Origin: Anaspis maculata
Taxonomy: Eukaryota > Arthropoda > Insecta > Coleoptera > Scraptiidae
Assembly (NCBI GenBank): GCA_949128115.1
Contig: OX421963.1
Span: 80,223,635-80,287,634 of the forward strand
Direction of reading: 5' to 3'
DNA: 64,000 bases
Below are positions 11,872-23,449 of the stretch, piece after piece. The notes under the pieces are model-generated. The model ran no database searches. It was given only the letters and a program-made list of their open reading frames with translations, and was not told where the DNA came from. The position numbers were made by a program, and so were the translations under genes. Positions within the stretch are counted from its first letter, which is position 1, and each line of letters starts with the position of its first letter.

Positions 11872-12330
11872 AGGCAATACGCAGGGATTTCTTTGACGTG
11901 TTCTTCCCATGTGTGCCTGTCAGCGAATACGTCACTTTTCCTTTGCGATCGAATTGACAGTTCAACATGTTTCATGATTTCTTGTTTTGTTCTGTTAATC
12001 TGATTTTGTGTTCATTTTATTGTTGTAAATTCCTGCATTGTCTAAATAATTTGTCATGACCTTTTTTTGTTTGTATTTTGTTGCTCTTTATTCATGTTTT
12101 GTCATTTTATCACTGTCAGTAGGTGTTTTGAGAAAAGAAGCAAATTCATTTAAAACTTTGCAATTGATTTTCAATAAACATTCATTTTGCTTGCATTTCA
12201 TTCGCGTTTCATTCAAGAATCAAACCTCATCCCCCACGACACATTCTCATCTCGAGTAAGAACCCATCAACACAACGTAGGTAAAATGTAAACGACGTGG
12301 GGGAGGGAAGAAACAACGACGATCGCTGCC
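11872..12330 (+). repeat. LTR-like block, copy 1 (partner at 38.45 kb)
   Basis: This block shares a long diverged direct match with 38447-38960. Both have CTTCCCATGTGTGCCTGT, then AATACGTCACTTTT, then a GACAGTT(C/T)(A/G)ACATGTTTCAT stretch. A T-rich stretch with a polyadenylation signal (CAATAAACATTCATT at about 12171) follows, then a TCCTCATCCCC-like or CCTCATCCCCCA segment. AATAAA in a T-rich region followed by tandem GTGCCGTGACCAGGAT motifs is what one expects at an LTR 3' edge and the primer-binding region of a BEL or Gypsy element. No gag or pol follows. LTR identity is an inference. Confidence 0.5.
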
Positions 12331-12337
12331 AACATCG

Positions 12338-12490
12338 AAAACGGGGTTATACTACAGAAATGGTCCTCGTGACCAGGATAAACTACGTTACACTACAGAA
12401 TGATGCCGTGACTTGGATACACTACAGAATGGTGCCGTGACCAGGATACACTACAGCAATAACATCGAAAACGGGGTTACACTACAATAT
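12338..12490. repeat. Tandem repeat of ACACTACAGAATGGTGCCGTGACCAGGAT units
   Basis: Three to four imperfect units of about 28-32 bp with the core ACTACAGAATG-TGCCGTGAC. A flanking duplicated segment AACATCGAAAACGGGGTTA appears at about 12332 and again at about 12461. The GTGCCGTGACCAGGAT core resembles the sequence just downstream of an LTR in BEL-like elements, so the array may be amplified primer-binding-site DNA. Confidence 0.6.
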
Positions 12491-12499
12491 AAAAGTTGA

Positions 12500-13907
12500 C
12501 TTGGAAATTGACCAGTAGCGACATTTCGATGTCTTCACATGGCGAACAAGGTGGCTGGAATTTGTTGATTTCACGATTTGGGATCTTGTCCTTACATGCG
12601 ACTTCGCCGCCTCTTGCATTTCTGGTTTCTTCTTTCTGTGGGATTCGCACGAGGGTGGTACAGCGAAGTAATCCAGTGAAAGATCCCCAACTTTAGCAGG
12701 TTCATGCCTATGACGGAAATGGTACGGCGGTGCGATGAAGATTCAACATGGGTATACCTACATAGGAGACGTCTCAACTTTCGAGAACAATTGCAAACGG
12801 TCGAGCATAGCCTAATTCAGATCGGAAACCCGCCCCCGCACGGGCAAAAGCTCTGCGCCGAAAGCTCCGCCGCACGTATTGTAAGTAATTGCCGTCGAAA
12901 GTTCCGGAGAGCCGGAAAGAGCCCTTGCACACATACATTTGATTTACCACAGCCGCCCGCCGCCGCCCGCCGCCACCCTCCGATGCAACTGCGCCGCCAT
13001 GCCATCCCAGAGCCAGACACTTTTTAACGCGCAATATTTTACCGCCACATATAGGACCCAGACGGTTTCAAACTCTCCTCGCTCTCTTCTCCATTTCTGC
13101 CATTTTACAGCCGCGTTGCTCACATTCAGACGCAATATAATACGTTTTGCTCGCGCCGCCGCCGCCACCTCCGTGTAATATGTGCGGTGCGCAATTTTTG
13201 CGCTTTATCGCCGCCACAATGAGAAAGCCCCGGCCCCAGCCAGCCGGCAGAGCCCGGCGATGTGCCGCTGCCTTCAGCTCCGCTCTCGAAAAATATACCT
13301 GTTTACATTGTGCGGAAAACGCTTTTTCTACTTTTGATGATAAGCTGGCTGTTATTATACACCTAAACGGGGGCGAAATGTACTGCTCCATACCAACCAG
13401 CCCAGTTGTGTGGCGTTAATGGAAACGATATTTTGCACACGACTTTTAGCTGCAGCGAGTTTCGAACGGCTTCGACCTGATACGCTTTTCTGTGCTCCAG
13501 GCACGTTCACCAGAGTGTTGTTCCTTGAACTCGTGTCGTTACGTGTCAAGCTCAAGGTCGTCGTAGTAGGAGCGTTTCAATAATTCGCATCTTCGCCAGA
13601 GCCCCAGTCAAGCCTCAACCTGTTCAATTTAAATCACCCCCAAAATGTATGTACCTTTAATAACCCTTCGCGCAACTCATGCTTCGAGCAATAACACTCC
13701 ATGAGAACTCCGTGAGCAACGCAAATTGCTGACCGACGGGGAAGGCTCCTTTTGCAATTTACTGGCATCTGACTGGTGGGCATTCTGCGTTACTTGCGTT
13801 CTGCAACCATTGTAGACGGGCTGTAACAGATCTGTTGATTTTAAAGCGTCAACAAAGCCGTCTCGCCGACACCCACTCGTCTATCGGAAGAAATCTTATG
13901 GTTCCAA
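12500..13907. other. Host-like, partly GC-rich non-coding DNA
   Basis: 12820-13280 is GC-rich with CCGCCGCC runs on both sides of a short AT-rich interval. Several overlapping ORFs of 66-107 codons exist in most frames there, as expected from stop-poor GC-rich DNA. None has a recognisable domain. It could be a promoter-proximal or regulatory region, but nothing decides that. Confidence 0.35.
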
Positions 13908-14368
13908 GCACCTAATTACAATTGAAGATTGTTCTTTTGCAATGATTTCAATAGCCAGAGCTCGAGGTTACACAAAGTACTTCAGAGTAAGTGCTTTGTA
14001 CATCACCAACGGGACCGGCATCAGATACAACATCCCTGGGGCTGAAAAACGCGTAGAGTTGACGACGGCGACTAAGGTCTAAGATGGGGAAACGTTTTCA
14101 GTTTTTTTTTTAGATTTTTTGTCGCTTTTCGCAAGGAGCAGCATGAGGCTTGGGAAGCCAACAGAAAGTCGTCTTGAACTTCTTGGTTCTTGATTTTAAG
14201 AAATTTCTTCCGTCGTCTCTACGCGTTTTTCAGCCCCAGGGATGTTGTATCTGATGCCGGTCCCGTTGGTGATGTACAAAGCACTTACTCTGAAGTATTT
14301 TGTGTAACCTAGAGTTCTGGCTATTGAAATCATTGCAAAAGAACAATCTTCAATTGTAATTAGGTGCT
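13908..14368. repeat. Short hairpin: 162-bp inverted repeat with about 138-nt loop
   Basis: The left arm 13908-14069 (AGCACCTAATTACAATTGAA onward) and the right arm, about 14208-14368, are inverse copies with only a handful of mismatches over about 160 bp. This is far better conserved than the older repeats around it. The loop carries no similar repeat. No target duplication is seen. It may be a young MITE, a solo foldback element or a local inverted duplication. Confidence 0.85.
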
Positions 14369-15218
14369 AAAGCACCCGTTCTGATTTTGGTACTTTCAAG
14401 TCGGCTTGAAATTAATGTAGGTATGGAAGTAAATTAGAGAACCAAATTGGTACCTGCGTAAGGCCATCTGTGATCACATTCGGTCGTGTTCAAAAATGTA
14501 AAGGGTTTTGGAAGCAATTTTATTGATTCATTTGTTCATAAAAAGAACCGAATCAACTGAATTCAGAATTAAATTTATTTCAAAAATTTCTTGGTTCATA
14601 AATTTCAGATGTAAGAGAAACATCAGGCAGGTATTTTTCTGGACAAAAATAGCTGGCGCCCAAGTAGGTGTTTGTTGAAGGAGCAATCAACAATAGCCCC
14701 AACGTCGTTATTTGCCTCAATATCTCCTGACCTACCGCTGATTATTGTTGAGTCCGTCTTTTTGGCCGAGTTAGATTAGTGGGTCAAGAGGCAACAGAGA
14801 GGAAGCATAAAAGAGCTAAAAAAAAACTTCTCTTGCTTGAAGTTGTTGGAAAGTCCAAGTGATTTGCTTTTGTCTCGCTGCCGCCACAACAAGTCAATTT
14901 TGTAACGAAGATCTTGTCAAGTTCCGTAGATTTTTTCTGGGATGTAAGAAGGCATTCACCATCCATCAAGAATTACATACCTGAAACAAGAGAAACAGTG
15001 TCAATTCGGTGGATAATAAGAGTTCGAAGCATACCTACTAGTTATTCAGGAAATGCCACATTTTGATTATTTTGAAGAATAAAATTACATTATGAGGGGC
15101 TTCAGCTATTGGTCAATCAAGGTAAAAAAAAAAGAAACCTCGAAAGAAGGGTATGAGGAAACAATCAGAAGATTTGGTTCAACAAATCGACAATGTTTTC
15201 CGAGCTAGTTGATAACAT
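14369..15218. other. Non-coding DNA upstream of LINE
   Basis: A segment at about 14459-14525 (AAGGCCATCTGTGATCACATT and on) is repeated with divergence at 23624-23690, just after palindrome 2. At 15180-15240, immediately before the LINE ORF, the plus strand reads a degraded continuation of the LINE (SELVDNMCTV, then a stop and a shift). The element's remains therefore begin slightly upstream of the open frame. Confidence 0.45.
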
Positions 15219-16326
15219 GTGTACTGTGTAACATGCGCTGTGTACACAGATTTCCACAAGGCATTCGACCAAATTGACCATAACATTTTGTTACAGAAAT
15301 TGAGAAAATTGGGTCTATCTAGGCATCTTGTTGGCCTTTTTCATTCTTATCTGTTTAATAGGCAACAGTTTGTCGAGTTCATGGGATATGTTTCCGGATC
15401 GTTTGTTCCCACATCGGGTGTTCCTCAGGGGGTGAACTTAGGCCCCCTCCTATTCTTAATCTTCATCAACGACATCATTTCTGATCTCAAATGTCAATAC
15501 CTATTGTTTGCGGACGACTTGAAACTTTTTAACTCAGTTGAGTCCATCACTGACTGCTACCGACTCCAGAGTGACGTCGATAGTATCAATGAGTGGTGCA
15601 GTCGTAATGGCCTGCATCTGAATATAGCGAAGTGTAGCGTGTTGTCATACACAAGAAAGAACAAACACCTAGTTTTTCCCTATGCCCTCGGTGGGGTCGC
15701 GATCGAGAGACGTAGTGAGGTGGTGGACCTGGGGGTGATTTTCGACAGTGAGCTAAATTTTCACAGACAGACTGAAAGATGTGTTTCATCTGCTACAAAA
15801 ACACTGGGTTTTATTTATAGAAACTGCAGAGACTTCAATATTCCTGCCCTTCTGGTACTTTACTATTCGTTGGTACGCAGTCAGTTGGAATACGGCATAC
15901 TAGTGTGGCATCCGATTTACCAACGTCATGAAGTTTTACTAGAGTCCGTGCAGCGCAGATTCCTAAAATGGTTGAGTTTGAAAAAGAACGGAGTTTATCC
16001 CCCCAGGGGCTATGACCATGGCGTGCTGCTCAGGGATCTTGGTGTCAGCTCTCTGAAAGACCGAACTAAACGGATCGCCATAACATTTTTATCCAAATTG
16101 TGCAACTCACATCTTGATTGTTCTCCACTACTAGAGAGACTGAAATTTTTCATTCCATGCGTCTCTTCAAGGCGGCAGCCTACATTTTATTGTGAACGGC
16201 CCAGCACCAATCTACTATACAGGTGTCCAATTTTTTTTTATTTGTAATACATTCAATGAGTTGCAGCCTAGCTGCGATATCCATTTTGATACTCCAGCCT
16301 GCATTTTTAATTTTTCCTCTTTGTAA
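15219..16326 (+). pseudogene. LINE ORF2 fragment: reverse transcriptase, Jockey/CR1-like
   Basis: The 342-residue open frame begins inside the polymerase domain with YTDFHKAFDQIDHNILLQKL (palm, first catalytic aspartate). Next come SGVPQGVNLGPLLFLIFINDI at about residues 75-95 and FADDLKLF at about residues 105-112, which holds the two catalytic aspartates. The usual thumb and C-terminal part follows (EYGILVWHPIYQRHEVLLESVQ). No endonuclease or ORF1 is present, so the copy is 5'-truncated. The frame stops early at 16245-16247 after a run of eight T at about 16211-16218. In the next frame the expected LINE C-terminus (FICNTFNELQPSCDIHF) runs to TAA at 16324-16326, so one base has been gained or lost in the T run. 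The start codon is only the first ATG in the open frame, not a real start. Clade is uncertain. Confidence 0.9.
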
Positions 16327-16485
16327 ATGTGGGTGCTTTTGTTATATTGTAGTTGATTGTATATTGTGTGAATTTTAATACTTGTTGCAACTTTTACCTG
16401 CATTTTTTGTGTAAATACATTTCCTTTACTGGGTTCGCCTGTTGGAAATAAATCTCTTATTTATTTATTTATTTATTTATAACAT
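16327..16485 (+). mobile_element. LINE 3' untranslated region and TTTA tail
   Basis: Downstream of the repaired stop there is a short 3' UTR with AATAAA at about 16447-16452, ending in a pure (TTAT)n run at about 16457-16480. Short tandem-repeat tails of this kind, rather than poly-A, mark CR1/Jockey-related LINEs. The tail fixes the 3' boundary. Confidence 0.8.
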
Positions 16486-18820
16486 TTAGAACCTTGTACC
16501 ATCGAGAACAACAAGATAGAATTTTGTCACGCTAGTACAAGCATGACTTTCCCTTGTAGAGACTTCTCGTATTTAAACAATTGAATATTGACAACAGAAA
16601 GCTAGCTATTGCAGTTCTCCACTACTTTTGGCTGCTTTGTGTTTGATTGTCTCTTATCACAACCACTCGGGTGACAGCCATTTGTTCCGAAGCTTTTTTT
16701 GCTTCTGATGCTCGATGACGTTGGACCATCTTCCTCCGGGCTCATCTCTTCTTCGTCCGGTGTTGCGATTCAAACCGCTAATGGCTCCACTCAAATCAGT
16801 TACCGCTGTCTGCAGTGTACAATCTCTGAGTAAGACTGGGATGTTGTGGTCAATCAATTACTATTTCGTCTTCGTCTGTTCCCCGTCCCAATCTGTTTTC
16901 TATTGCAAAGAGATTGATTTGACAGTAGTTCTGTGTTGCATGGTGATTAAGTCTGGTGAATGGCCGACAAAGAGGTCCAGTGTAGATTCCTTTGAACTGC
17001 CAAGCGTAAGATGACCTTGAGCTTTTTTAAGATAATCTCGATAAAACGTTAACTTTTCAAGACAACTGAAGGAACTGCCGGTTTTGTAGGAGTTCGCATA
17101 GTCAACAGCCCACTCTGCGACTGCCTGTTGACACTGACACCGGAAGCAGTTCTGTGGCTGGAAAATTTCGATATACATCTCGCATGTAATTCAATAGAAG
17201 ATCCCGAAACGTTTGGGAGTGACTTGCTACAAGAGAAGAACAATTAATAAGCTAATGGATCAAGACCATCAATTGATGTAAACTTGTGATACAATAGCAA
17301 TAATGGCGCTTTATAGACTTAATAAAAGTCGAATCCTATTTGAGTCTGTTTTGATTTCTAATCTCGCAACCACGTATATTTTCTCTAATTTGGTATGAGT
17401 CGAGCAACTTGATTACTTGATTGAAGGACTGACGTCTGGTAAGTTGCCGTTTTCGACTGTTCTGAGAGATGCAAGTACGCATGTTTTCCTGGACGAAGTG
17501 ATCGAGGTCTGGTAAGTTGAAGAAATGATGGTTGCTGGGTTGACCCAGCCAGACAGCCTGATTGCTGTGAGCTGTGATTAGCATATTATTAGGGAGATTT
17601 TCAATCGTCGTAGTTCTCATTTCTTTTGAATGCCGCCCGCTCTCGCAAGCCGTGTTTGTCTCCTGCGCACCGTCACACGACCCGTCATGATTTATGCCAT
17701 CTTAAATCGCATTTCCAGCGCATTCTTATACAAATGAAGCACCGACACACACACGCAAACACACACAGCGACCGAAAGAGATCCAGAATTTGTATAATAA
17801 TAAGTGTGGTGGTGGTGGGTGCTGCTCAGGAGGGATGTCGAGATGTTTTATGACGCGGCCGTATTTCACGGCTTAGAGTTGATCGCGTCCTGGGTAATGG
17901 ATTCTTTTATTTTTTTTTCAGGCGTTTCCGTGCTTTTTTCATCTTATTTTGATATAAATACTAGTGTACGTTTCCGCACCGGGAGAGGGAAGCTGGCTTT
18001 TATACGTACGCATGCACCGCCCGGCTTTATGCATCGTTAACTTGATGATATGTGAATTTGGCGGCTCGGGCACTGCCGGCTCAGAGCTAAATATTCATAT
18101 CGTATATATACGTCATTTTGTCGGCGAGTATCTGACGTGCATTACGGGGGCATACCCCCGCTTGGGCTGTGGCAGGAATACCTGAGAGCCGTGACCGCAA
18201 CGGACCCCATAAAAGCGGACCACCGCGTGCATAAACTGCACTCTTGCATAATTTATGCATCCTAAATGCACGTCATGTGTGGGGCTCTCAGGCGAGTGGT
18301 GTGGCTGGCTGGTGACGGTGCTCGTGATTTTTGCATGCAAATTATGCAGTCATGTGAAGGGGTGGATGTTTCGGAAATGTGGATTTGATAAAGTCGACGA
18401 TTTTGCCCCAAAAAACAACCGGTACAACTTGAGCACCAATTAGGACTATATGCAGTCGGCCAGTGTGGAACTACCCGGTGTCTGACAGATAATAAAGTAT
18501 TACCCAGAGAGACCCATAATTTCTCCGCGTGCCCAACCTACGGGGCCAATGCCCACGCGAATTCACGCATACACACAGACACATTCATAATGGCGTGGCG
18601 TAGTAGTAGTAGTAGTCGGTCCGGTAGTAGTCGTCGTCGCCCAACCCCGATATTATACGTTCCGCACCCCAAGCGAATTTATTCGTCTGTTTGTCCGCCC
18701 CTGCTTGTACCTTGGAAATTACCCTTGTTGGATTTCTCAATTTGCCCCAGAAGCTGAAGAACGAGTCTGCTTTTAACCGCATGCACAATTTCACGAACAA
18801 CAAATGAGTTGAGAAGTCCG
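16486..18820. other. Non-coding DNA with one candidate exon and microsatellites
   Basis: A possible exon on the minus strand is listed separately. 17423-17446 and 17497-17520 carry two minus-strand copies of the dispersed GACCAGACCTC-type motif, about 75 bp apart. CA-rich runs lie at about 17745-17768, and (TAG)n followed by (TCG)n at 18600-18640. From about 17600 on, the DNA looks like unique host sequence. Confidence 0.4.
17049..17237 (-). other. Candidate exon or exon remnant, cysteine-rich
   Basis: On the minus strand a good splice-acceptor-like sequence (TTCTTCTCTTGTAG) ends near 17226. It is followed by a reading frame that, from 17178 down, encodes CFRCQCQQAVAEWAVDYAN and then SYKTGSSFSC before an AAAAGTTAAC that could be a weak donor at about 17055. 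The cysteine spacing with the aromatic/aliphatic middle vaguely recalls the extracellular part of insect TipE-type ion-channel accessory subunits, but that is a weak resemblance from memory. The frame has a TGA between acceptor and cysteine block, so if it was an exon it may be dead or the boundaries are wrong. Confidence 0.25.
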
Positions 18821-19490
18821 GTAGTATGAGATATAGTTAGTAGTACCACCCCAACTTTCTGATCGCCTCAGCTTCGAACAAAGCAAAAATTTGGCAGCGT
18901 GTCAAATAGATCCCACTTGTACCTCAGCGCACCGTTGTGAAGGTGGTCTTCGTGTTTAGAGTTCGATCCCTCAAGTACAACATGGGGAATTGTAACTGTA
19001 GCACTATGAATTATCATTATTCCATATGGATTAACTACATTGTACAATATCTGAACAAAACATATAAAAGGCATAACTAGTAAAATGTAGGTGAGCTCAT
19101 GTTGTCACGCACTCATTCTGATTCCCGCATTCTAGACCCGGAATTCGTCTGAGGCTGAGAATCGTTTATTCGCATACTTATGTGGACAAGAGCTTCATTC
19201 TTCAATAAAGGTTATCACCCCGTCGTCCCTATGAGAGGGAGGTGATGGAACCTGATTGGACATACATCGTTGAATATGGTAGCCCAACTGCCTTTCTCTG
19301 TACTTTTCGTTTAAGTGGATGAGTTATCCGGCTCTATGCCTGGCAGGATCACTGATAAACATCGCAATGGCCCCAATCAGCTCCTCTCAATGCAAGAGCT
19401 GTTTTGGTGTGTGTCTCCTTGATGATAAATTCAGCGAACTGATGATGCGCCTATAACGAAATGGTCGAGCTCTTAGGAATTTTTACTTCC
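18821..19490. other. Non-coding DNA
   Basis: No gene, clear repeat or regulatory array recognised. The sequence grades into the decayed tandem repeats that start near 19490. Confidence 0.4.
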
Positions 19491-20660
19491 AGGGTTTAGC
19501 TAAAAGGTCGGCTTTCTGCCTTCAATCCCTTAACTTCCTTCTGCCTTCGTCTACCCAGCCCTACTGAGTTCCGCTAGCGTACCCAAAGATGTGATCTACA
19601 AGTGAACCAGTGTCCACATTGGAGACCATTCGCCCTTCTCAGCTGATTATTGTCGCTGGAAAAGTCTCTGGCTTATCATGGTCCATGATCCCATGGTACC
19701 ATGGTCGCTGATATTCCGTTACTGCCTTGAAGCTACGTCTCCCCTAAATATGGGAGATGTTTTCAAAGTGACCCTCTTCGCCATCTAGCGTGTCCATCTG
19801 CAGGTACATCCAGGTACCAGGAACTTCTGCTCGAGCTTTTGCCTTCAGGAAGTCTGCCTTTCCATTCCCTTGAATTCCTCGATGTCCTCTCGCCTCTCGC
19901 CAAGTGCAGGATAGCCTTATTTTGTTCCGCTATGATCAATTTAGCAATCTTTAATGCCTGTGCCTACCTACAAAACGGTTCAGGTCCGCGATTTCTGCTT
20001 ATACGGTTCAGCCAGAATGCCGGCCTTCTACCTCCAATTCTTCCAGTGTTTTCGCATCTAGTGCAGGATAGCCATATTGTGTTCCGCTAGCGTAACCAGA
20101 GATGTGTTTCACTAGTGGGCAGTGTCCAGATTATAGACCATTTTTCGCTCTTCTTAGCTGATTATTGTTCAGCTGTAAAAAATCTTTGACTAAACAGGGT
20201 TGTTGATGTTCCATAATTATTGCCTTGGAGCTACATCACCCTCAAATGTGGGAGATGTTTCCAAAGTGAATTCTCTTGATGACCTTCTTACCGATCTGGC
20301 GTGTTCGTCTGCAGGTACGTTCAGGTCCCAAGGACTTCTATTCATTGCCCAGGAAGTCTGCCTTCCCATTCTTTAGAATTCTTCGCCATCCTCGGACACA
20401 GTGTAGGATAACCTTATAATGTCCCGCTAGCCAGAGACGTTTCATAAGTAGCCCTCTCTCCTTTTTAGTTGATTTTTGTTCAGCTAGGTAAAATCAGTAG
20501 CTTGGTGAAGTCACGTAGAAACACTCGCAACTACTTCAACCCTCCAAAGAAAGGAGTCCGCAGCTGTGGTTTCAGGTCAGGCCATGAATTCTTGGATGTC
20601 CTCGCACCTAGCGCTGGATTACCATACTGTTTTGTTAGTGTTATTAGCAAATCCACAGGC
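19491..20660. repeat. Diverged long tandem repeats, about 350-500 bp units
   Basis: Several landmarks recur in the same order. TTCCGCTAGCGTA(A/C)CC-AGATGTG appears near 19570 and 20085, with a shortened form near 20425. CTTCTCAGCTGATTATTGT is near 19635, with variants near 20150 and 20465. TGGGAGATGTTT-CAAAGTGA is at about 19750 and 20250. GTCTGCAGGTAC-T-CAGGT is near 19800 and 20310, and a TGTCCTCxCxCCTxxxxC-GGAT block is near 19880 and 20595. The copies are too diverged and too unevenly spaced to be a satellite. They are consistent with an old tandem duplication inside a repeat element. ORFs here are short. Confidence 0.7.
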
Positions 20661-20944
20661 TTGAACCGTTCCGAAACGTATCTAACACAAGAAAAACATC
20701 TTCCACTTTGTCATTGTCGTTAACCGGCTTTGAGTGCTACGTCACCACGAAACTTCCAAATACCAATTGGTGAAACATGAAGAAAAATTGAGGATTTACC
20801 ACCCTATAGGTGTCATGGTCTATTTTGGCCGGTCACTTGTACTTTTATTAATGTTTCGTCGTGCTTCAATTTTGAATAGAGCGCGACCAGTACGACGCTC
20901 GATAACTCTATCTTCAGATCCTGGTCAGAACCCGTGCTTGTCAG
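20661..20944. other. Short non-coding spacer before palindrome 2
   Basis: No feature recognised. Confidence 0.3.
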
Positions 20945-23449
20945 TATTCGCGATTTAAATTAATTTTTCCCGCCACAAAATAGCTGCGAAAGGCGAAATT
21001 CAACCGACAACCCGAGGTGACATGAGATGTCCCACTCACCACTTACAATCTCACTTTTATTGTATCAGTCACCCACGACTGTGACTCTAGTTTACTCTAG
21101 AGTTAACTCTACTTTACTCTAGTTTACTACTCTCGGCTTGGCTTCCTAGTGTGGTCCCAGTTAGTGATAGTGCGTCTGTTTGCTGTATTCTAGTTTTGCG
21201 AGTGAATTTGAAGTGATTGTTGTGTTAAGTAGTATTACTGTACCCCACCGTCAGTCACAGAACGTGAACTAGGAAACTTTGATGGACAAGGGAAATGAAA
21301 AGAAGACTGGGCTCAACAAACTGTACCCGAATGACACCAGCTCCTAAACGTCCATGAAGCACCTTTTGGAACTTCGACAGGGTTCGCACAGGTACCGGAC
21401 GATGTGCTGATTTGTTTTACCAGTGGAAGCTTATAGTCCAGGAATTAGAAAAATAGCGAGCAAAAATGATAAATAGCCGGATTTTTGTATATAAGCACAG
21501 TTAAGCATGCAGTTCAACATAGTAAAAGTCCTCAAGAATCCGGTGTGAGCTTCGGCCGTTGTGGCCTCAAGAAGAACTTGAGGATCAGTTTTTCGTGTTT
21601 ATCTCGTAAACGATGGCACTTGGAGGAAAAGCACTTGGAGCAAAATTGTTGGAAATTGTGTTGTCTACAAGAAAGGTCCTCACATATTCCATCATCAGTT
21701 CACTCCTTCTTTGTCAAAACACAAGAAAAGCTAAATAGTCCAGATGCTCGATGCCGAAAACTGTACGGACCTTGAGTTTTATGATGGCAGGGTGCCACTT
21801 GGTAGAGGTGTTGTTCGATCCATTCTCTTTTGATTGAAACTAAATGCCATCAATACCAACTATGCCGGCGGCATATACAGGGTGACATAAAAATAAAAAG
21901 TTGAACAAATGTACCTCAAGATCCAAAATAGGTGAAGACATGTAAATCGCCAAAAATATTTCTAATTTCATGACCATGAAGTCATCGTGAACTTAAATCA
22001 AATATGTTGAGCCGTTTCTGAAATATCTTCAGAAGACTGAAGTCGTTACGAGAAAAAAAATAGTTTTCCGTATATCAGTAATTCTTCAGATCTTGAATCG
22101 AAACTTGGTGTTTTGAATCGAAACAATGATAAATTACATTTAAAATGAAATTACAGTGAAAAACCCTCTCTAGGCCAACTAATTTTAGAAAGAACACAGT
22201 CAACTTTTTTTCTGATAAGTAGACGAAAATATATATATATATATTTTTTGTAACAACTTCAGTCTTTCGAAGATATTTCAAGAACGGCTCAAGATATTCA
22301 ATTCAAGTTCACGACGACTCCATGACCATGAAATCAGAATTATTTATGGCGATTTACATGTCTTCACCTATTTTGGTTCTCGAGGTACAAATGTTAAACT
22401 TTTTATTTTTATTTCACTCTGTATATGCCGCCGGCATAGTTCGTCTTGATGGCTTCAAGTTTCAATCAAAAGAGAGTGGATCAAACAACACCTCTACAAA
22501 GTGGCACTCCGCCATCATAAAACTCAAGGTCCATACCAGTCTTCAGCATCGAGCATCTGGACTATTTTTATTTTCTTGTGTTTTGACGAAGAAGGAGATG
22601 ATGACTGACGATGAAATGTGCAAGGACCTTTCTTGTAGACAATAAAATTTCCAACAATTTCTTCCCCAAAACTTTTTTCCCAAGTGCTATTGTTTATGAG
22701 ATGCCACAACGGCCGAAGCTCACACCGGATTCTTGAGGACTTTTACTATGTTGAACTACATGCTTAACTGAGCTTATATACAAAAATCCGACTAGTTATC
22801 ATTTTTGTTCGCTATTTGCAATTTAAACAGCTAAAATTCCTGGACTATTACCAAATTTCCCGAATGTGATTGTCGCTTGAGAAACCAGACAGTACAACAC
22901 GTCACATTTGCGTGGCCTTCACGCGCATACCAGGGTTCTCCAGAGGTCTTCGTGAAGGTGACACCTGAAGCTACCAATTGCCTGGGAAATATGGACTTGG
23001 ACTTACAATTTCCTGCCAAAATCAGTCCATTTACCTGTGGTACTTGTTCCATATAGAACTATGTGGTTAGTATTCACTACTGCTTCACCTTCCACAAAGC
23101 CCGAAAGCTTGGAGAAGCGGCACGCAAATAATTGTAAATCTCTCCCAACGGCAAACGAATATCTCTCATAACAGTCGTAATAAGAACAAATAACACAACA
23201 ATCACTTCAAATTTATCGCAAAACTAGAATACAGCAAACAGACGCACTATCTCTAACTGGGATCACACTAGGAAGCCAAGCAGAGAGTAAACTGGAGTAA
23301 ACAGTAAACACTGAGTGGTGGGTGATTGATACAATAAAAGTGAGGTTGTGAGTTGTGAGTGTGACGTCTCATGTTACTTCGAGCTGTCAGTTGAATTCCA
23401 CCTTTCGCAGCCATTTTGTTGCGGGAAAAATTAATTTAAATCGCAAATA
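20945..23449. repeat. Long palindrome 2: 2.5-kb inverted repeat element
   Basis: The left end reads TATTCGCGATTTAAATTAAT followed by TTTTCCCGCC. The right end is the inverse (GCGGGAAAAATTAATTTAAA then TCGCAAATA). The arms can be followed inward through the CACTTTTATTGTATCA segment, the CTTCGGCCGTTGTGGC segment near 21550 (inverse near 22705), and TGCCGGCGGCATATACAGGGTGA at 21863-21885 (inverse, one change, 22413-22435). They meet around 22075-22240. Each arm is about 1.1 kb and, by eye, roughly 85 percent matched. ORFs inside (21485-21775 and 22322-22645) are mirror images of non-coding arm sequence. No target duplication is clear. Probably a foldback-type or MITE-like element of unknown superfamily. 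Confidence 0.85.

Noticed and set aside
21485..22645. ORFs of 96 and 107 codons inside palindrome 2
   Set aside because: They lie in opposite arms and are mirror-related non-coding arm sequence, with no conserved motif.
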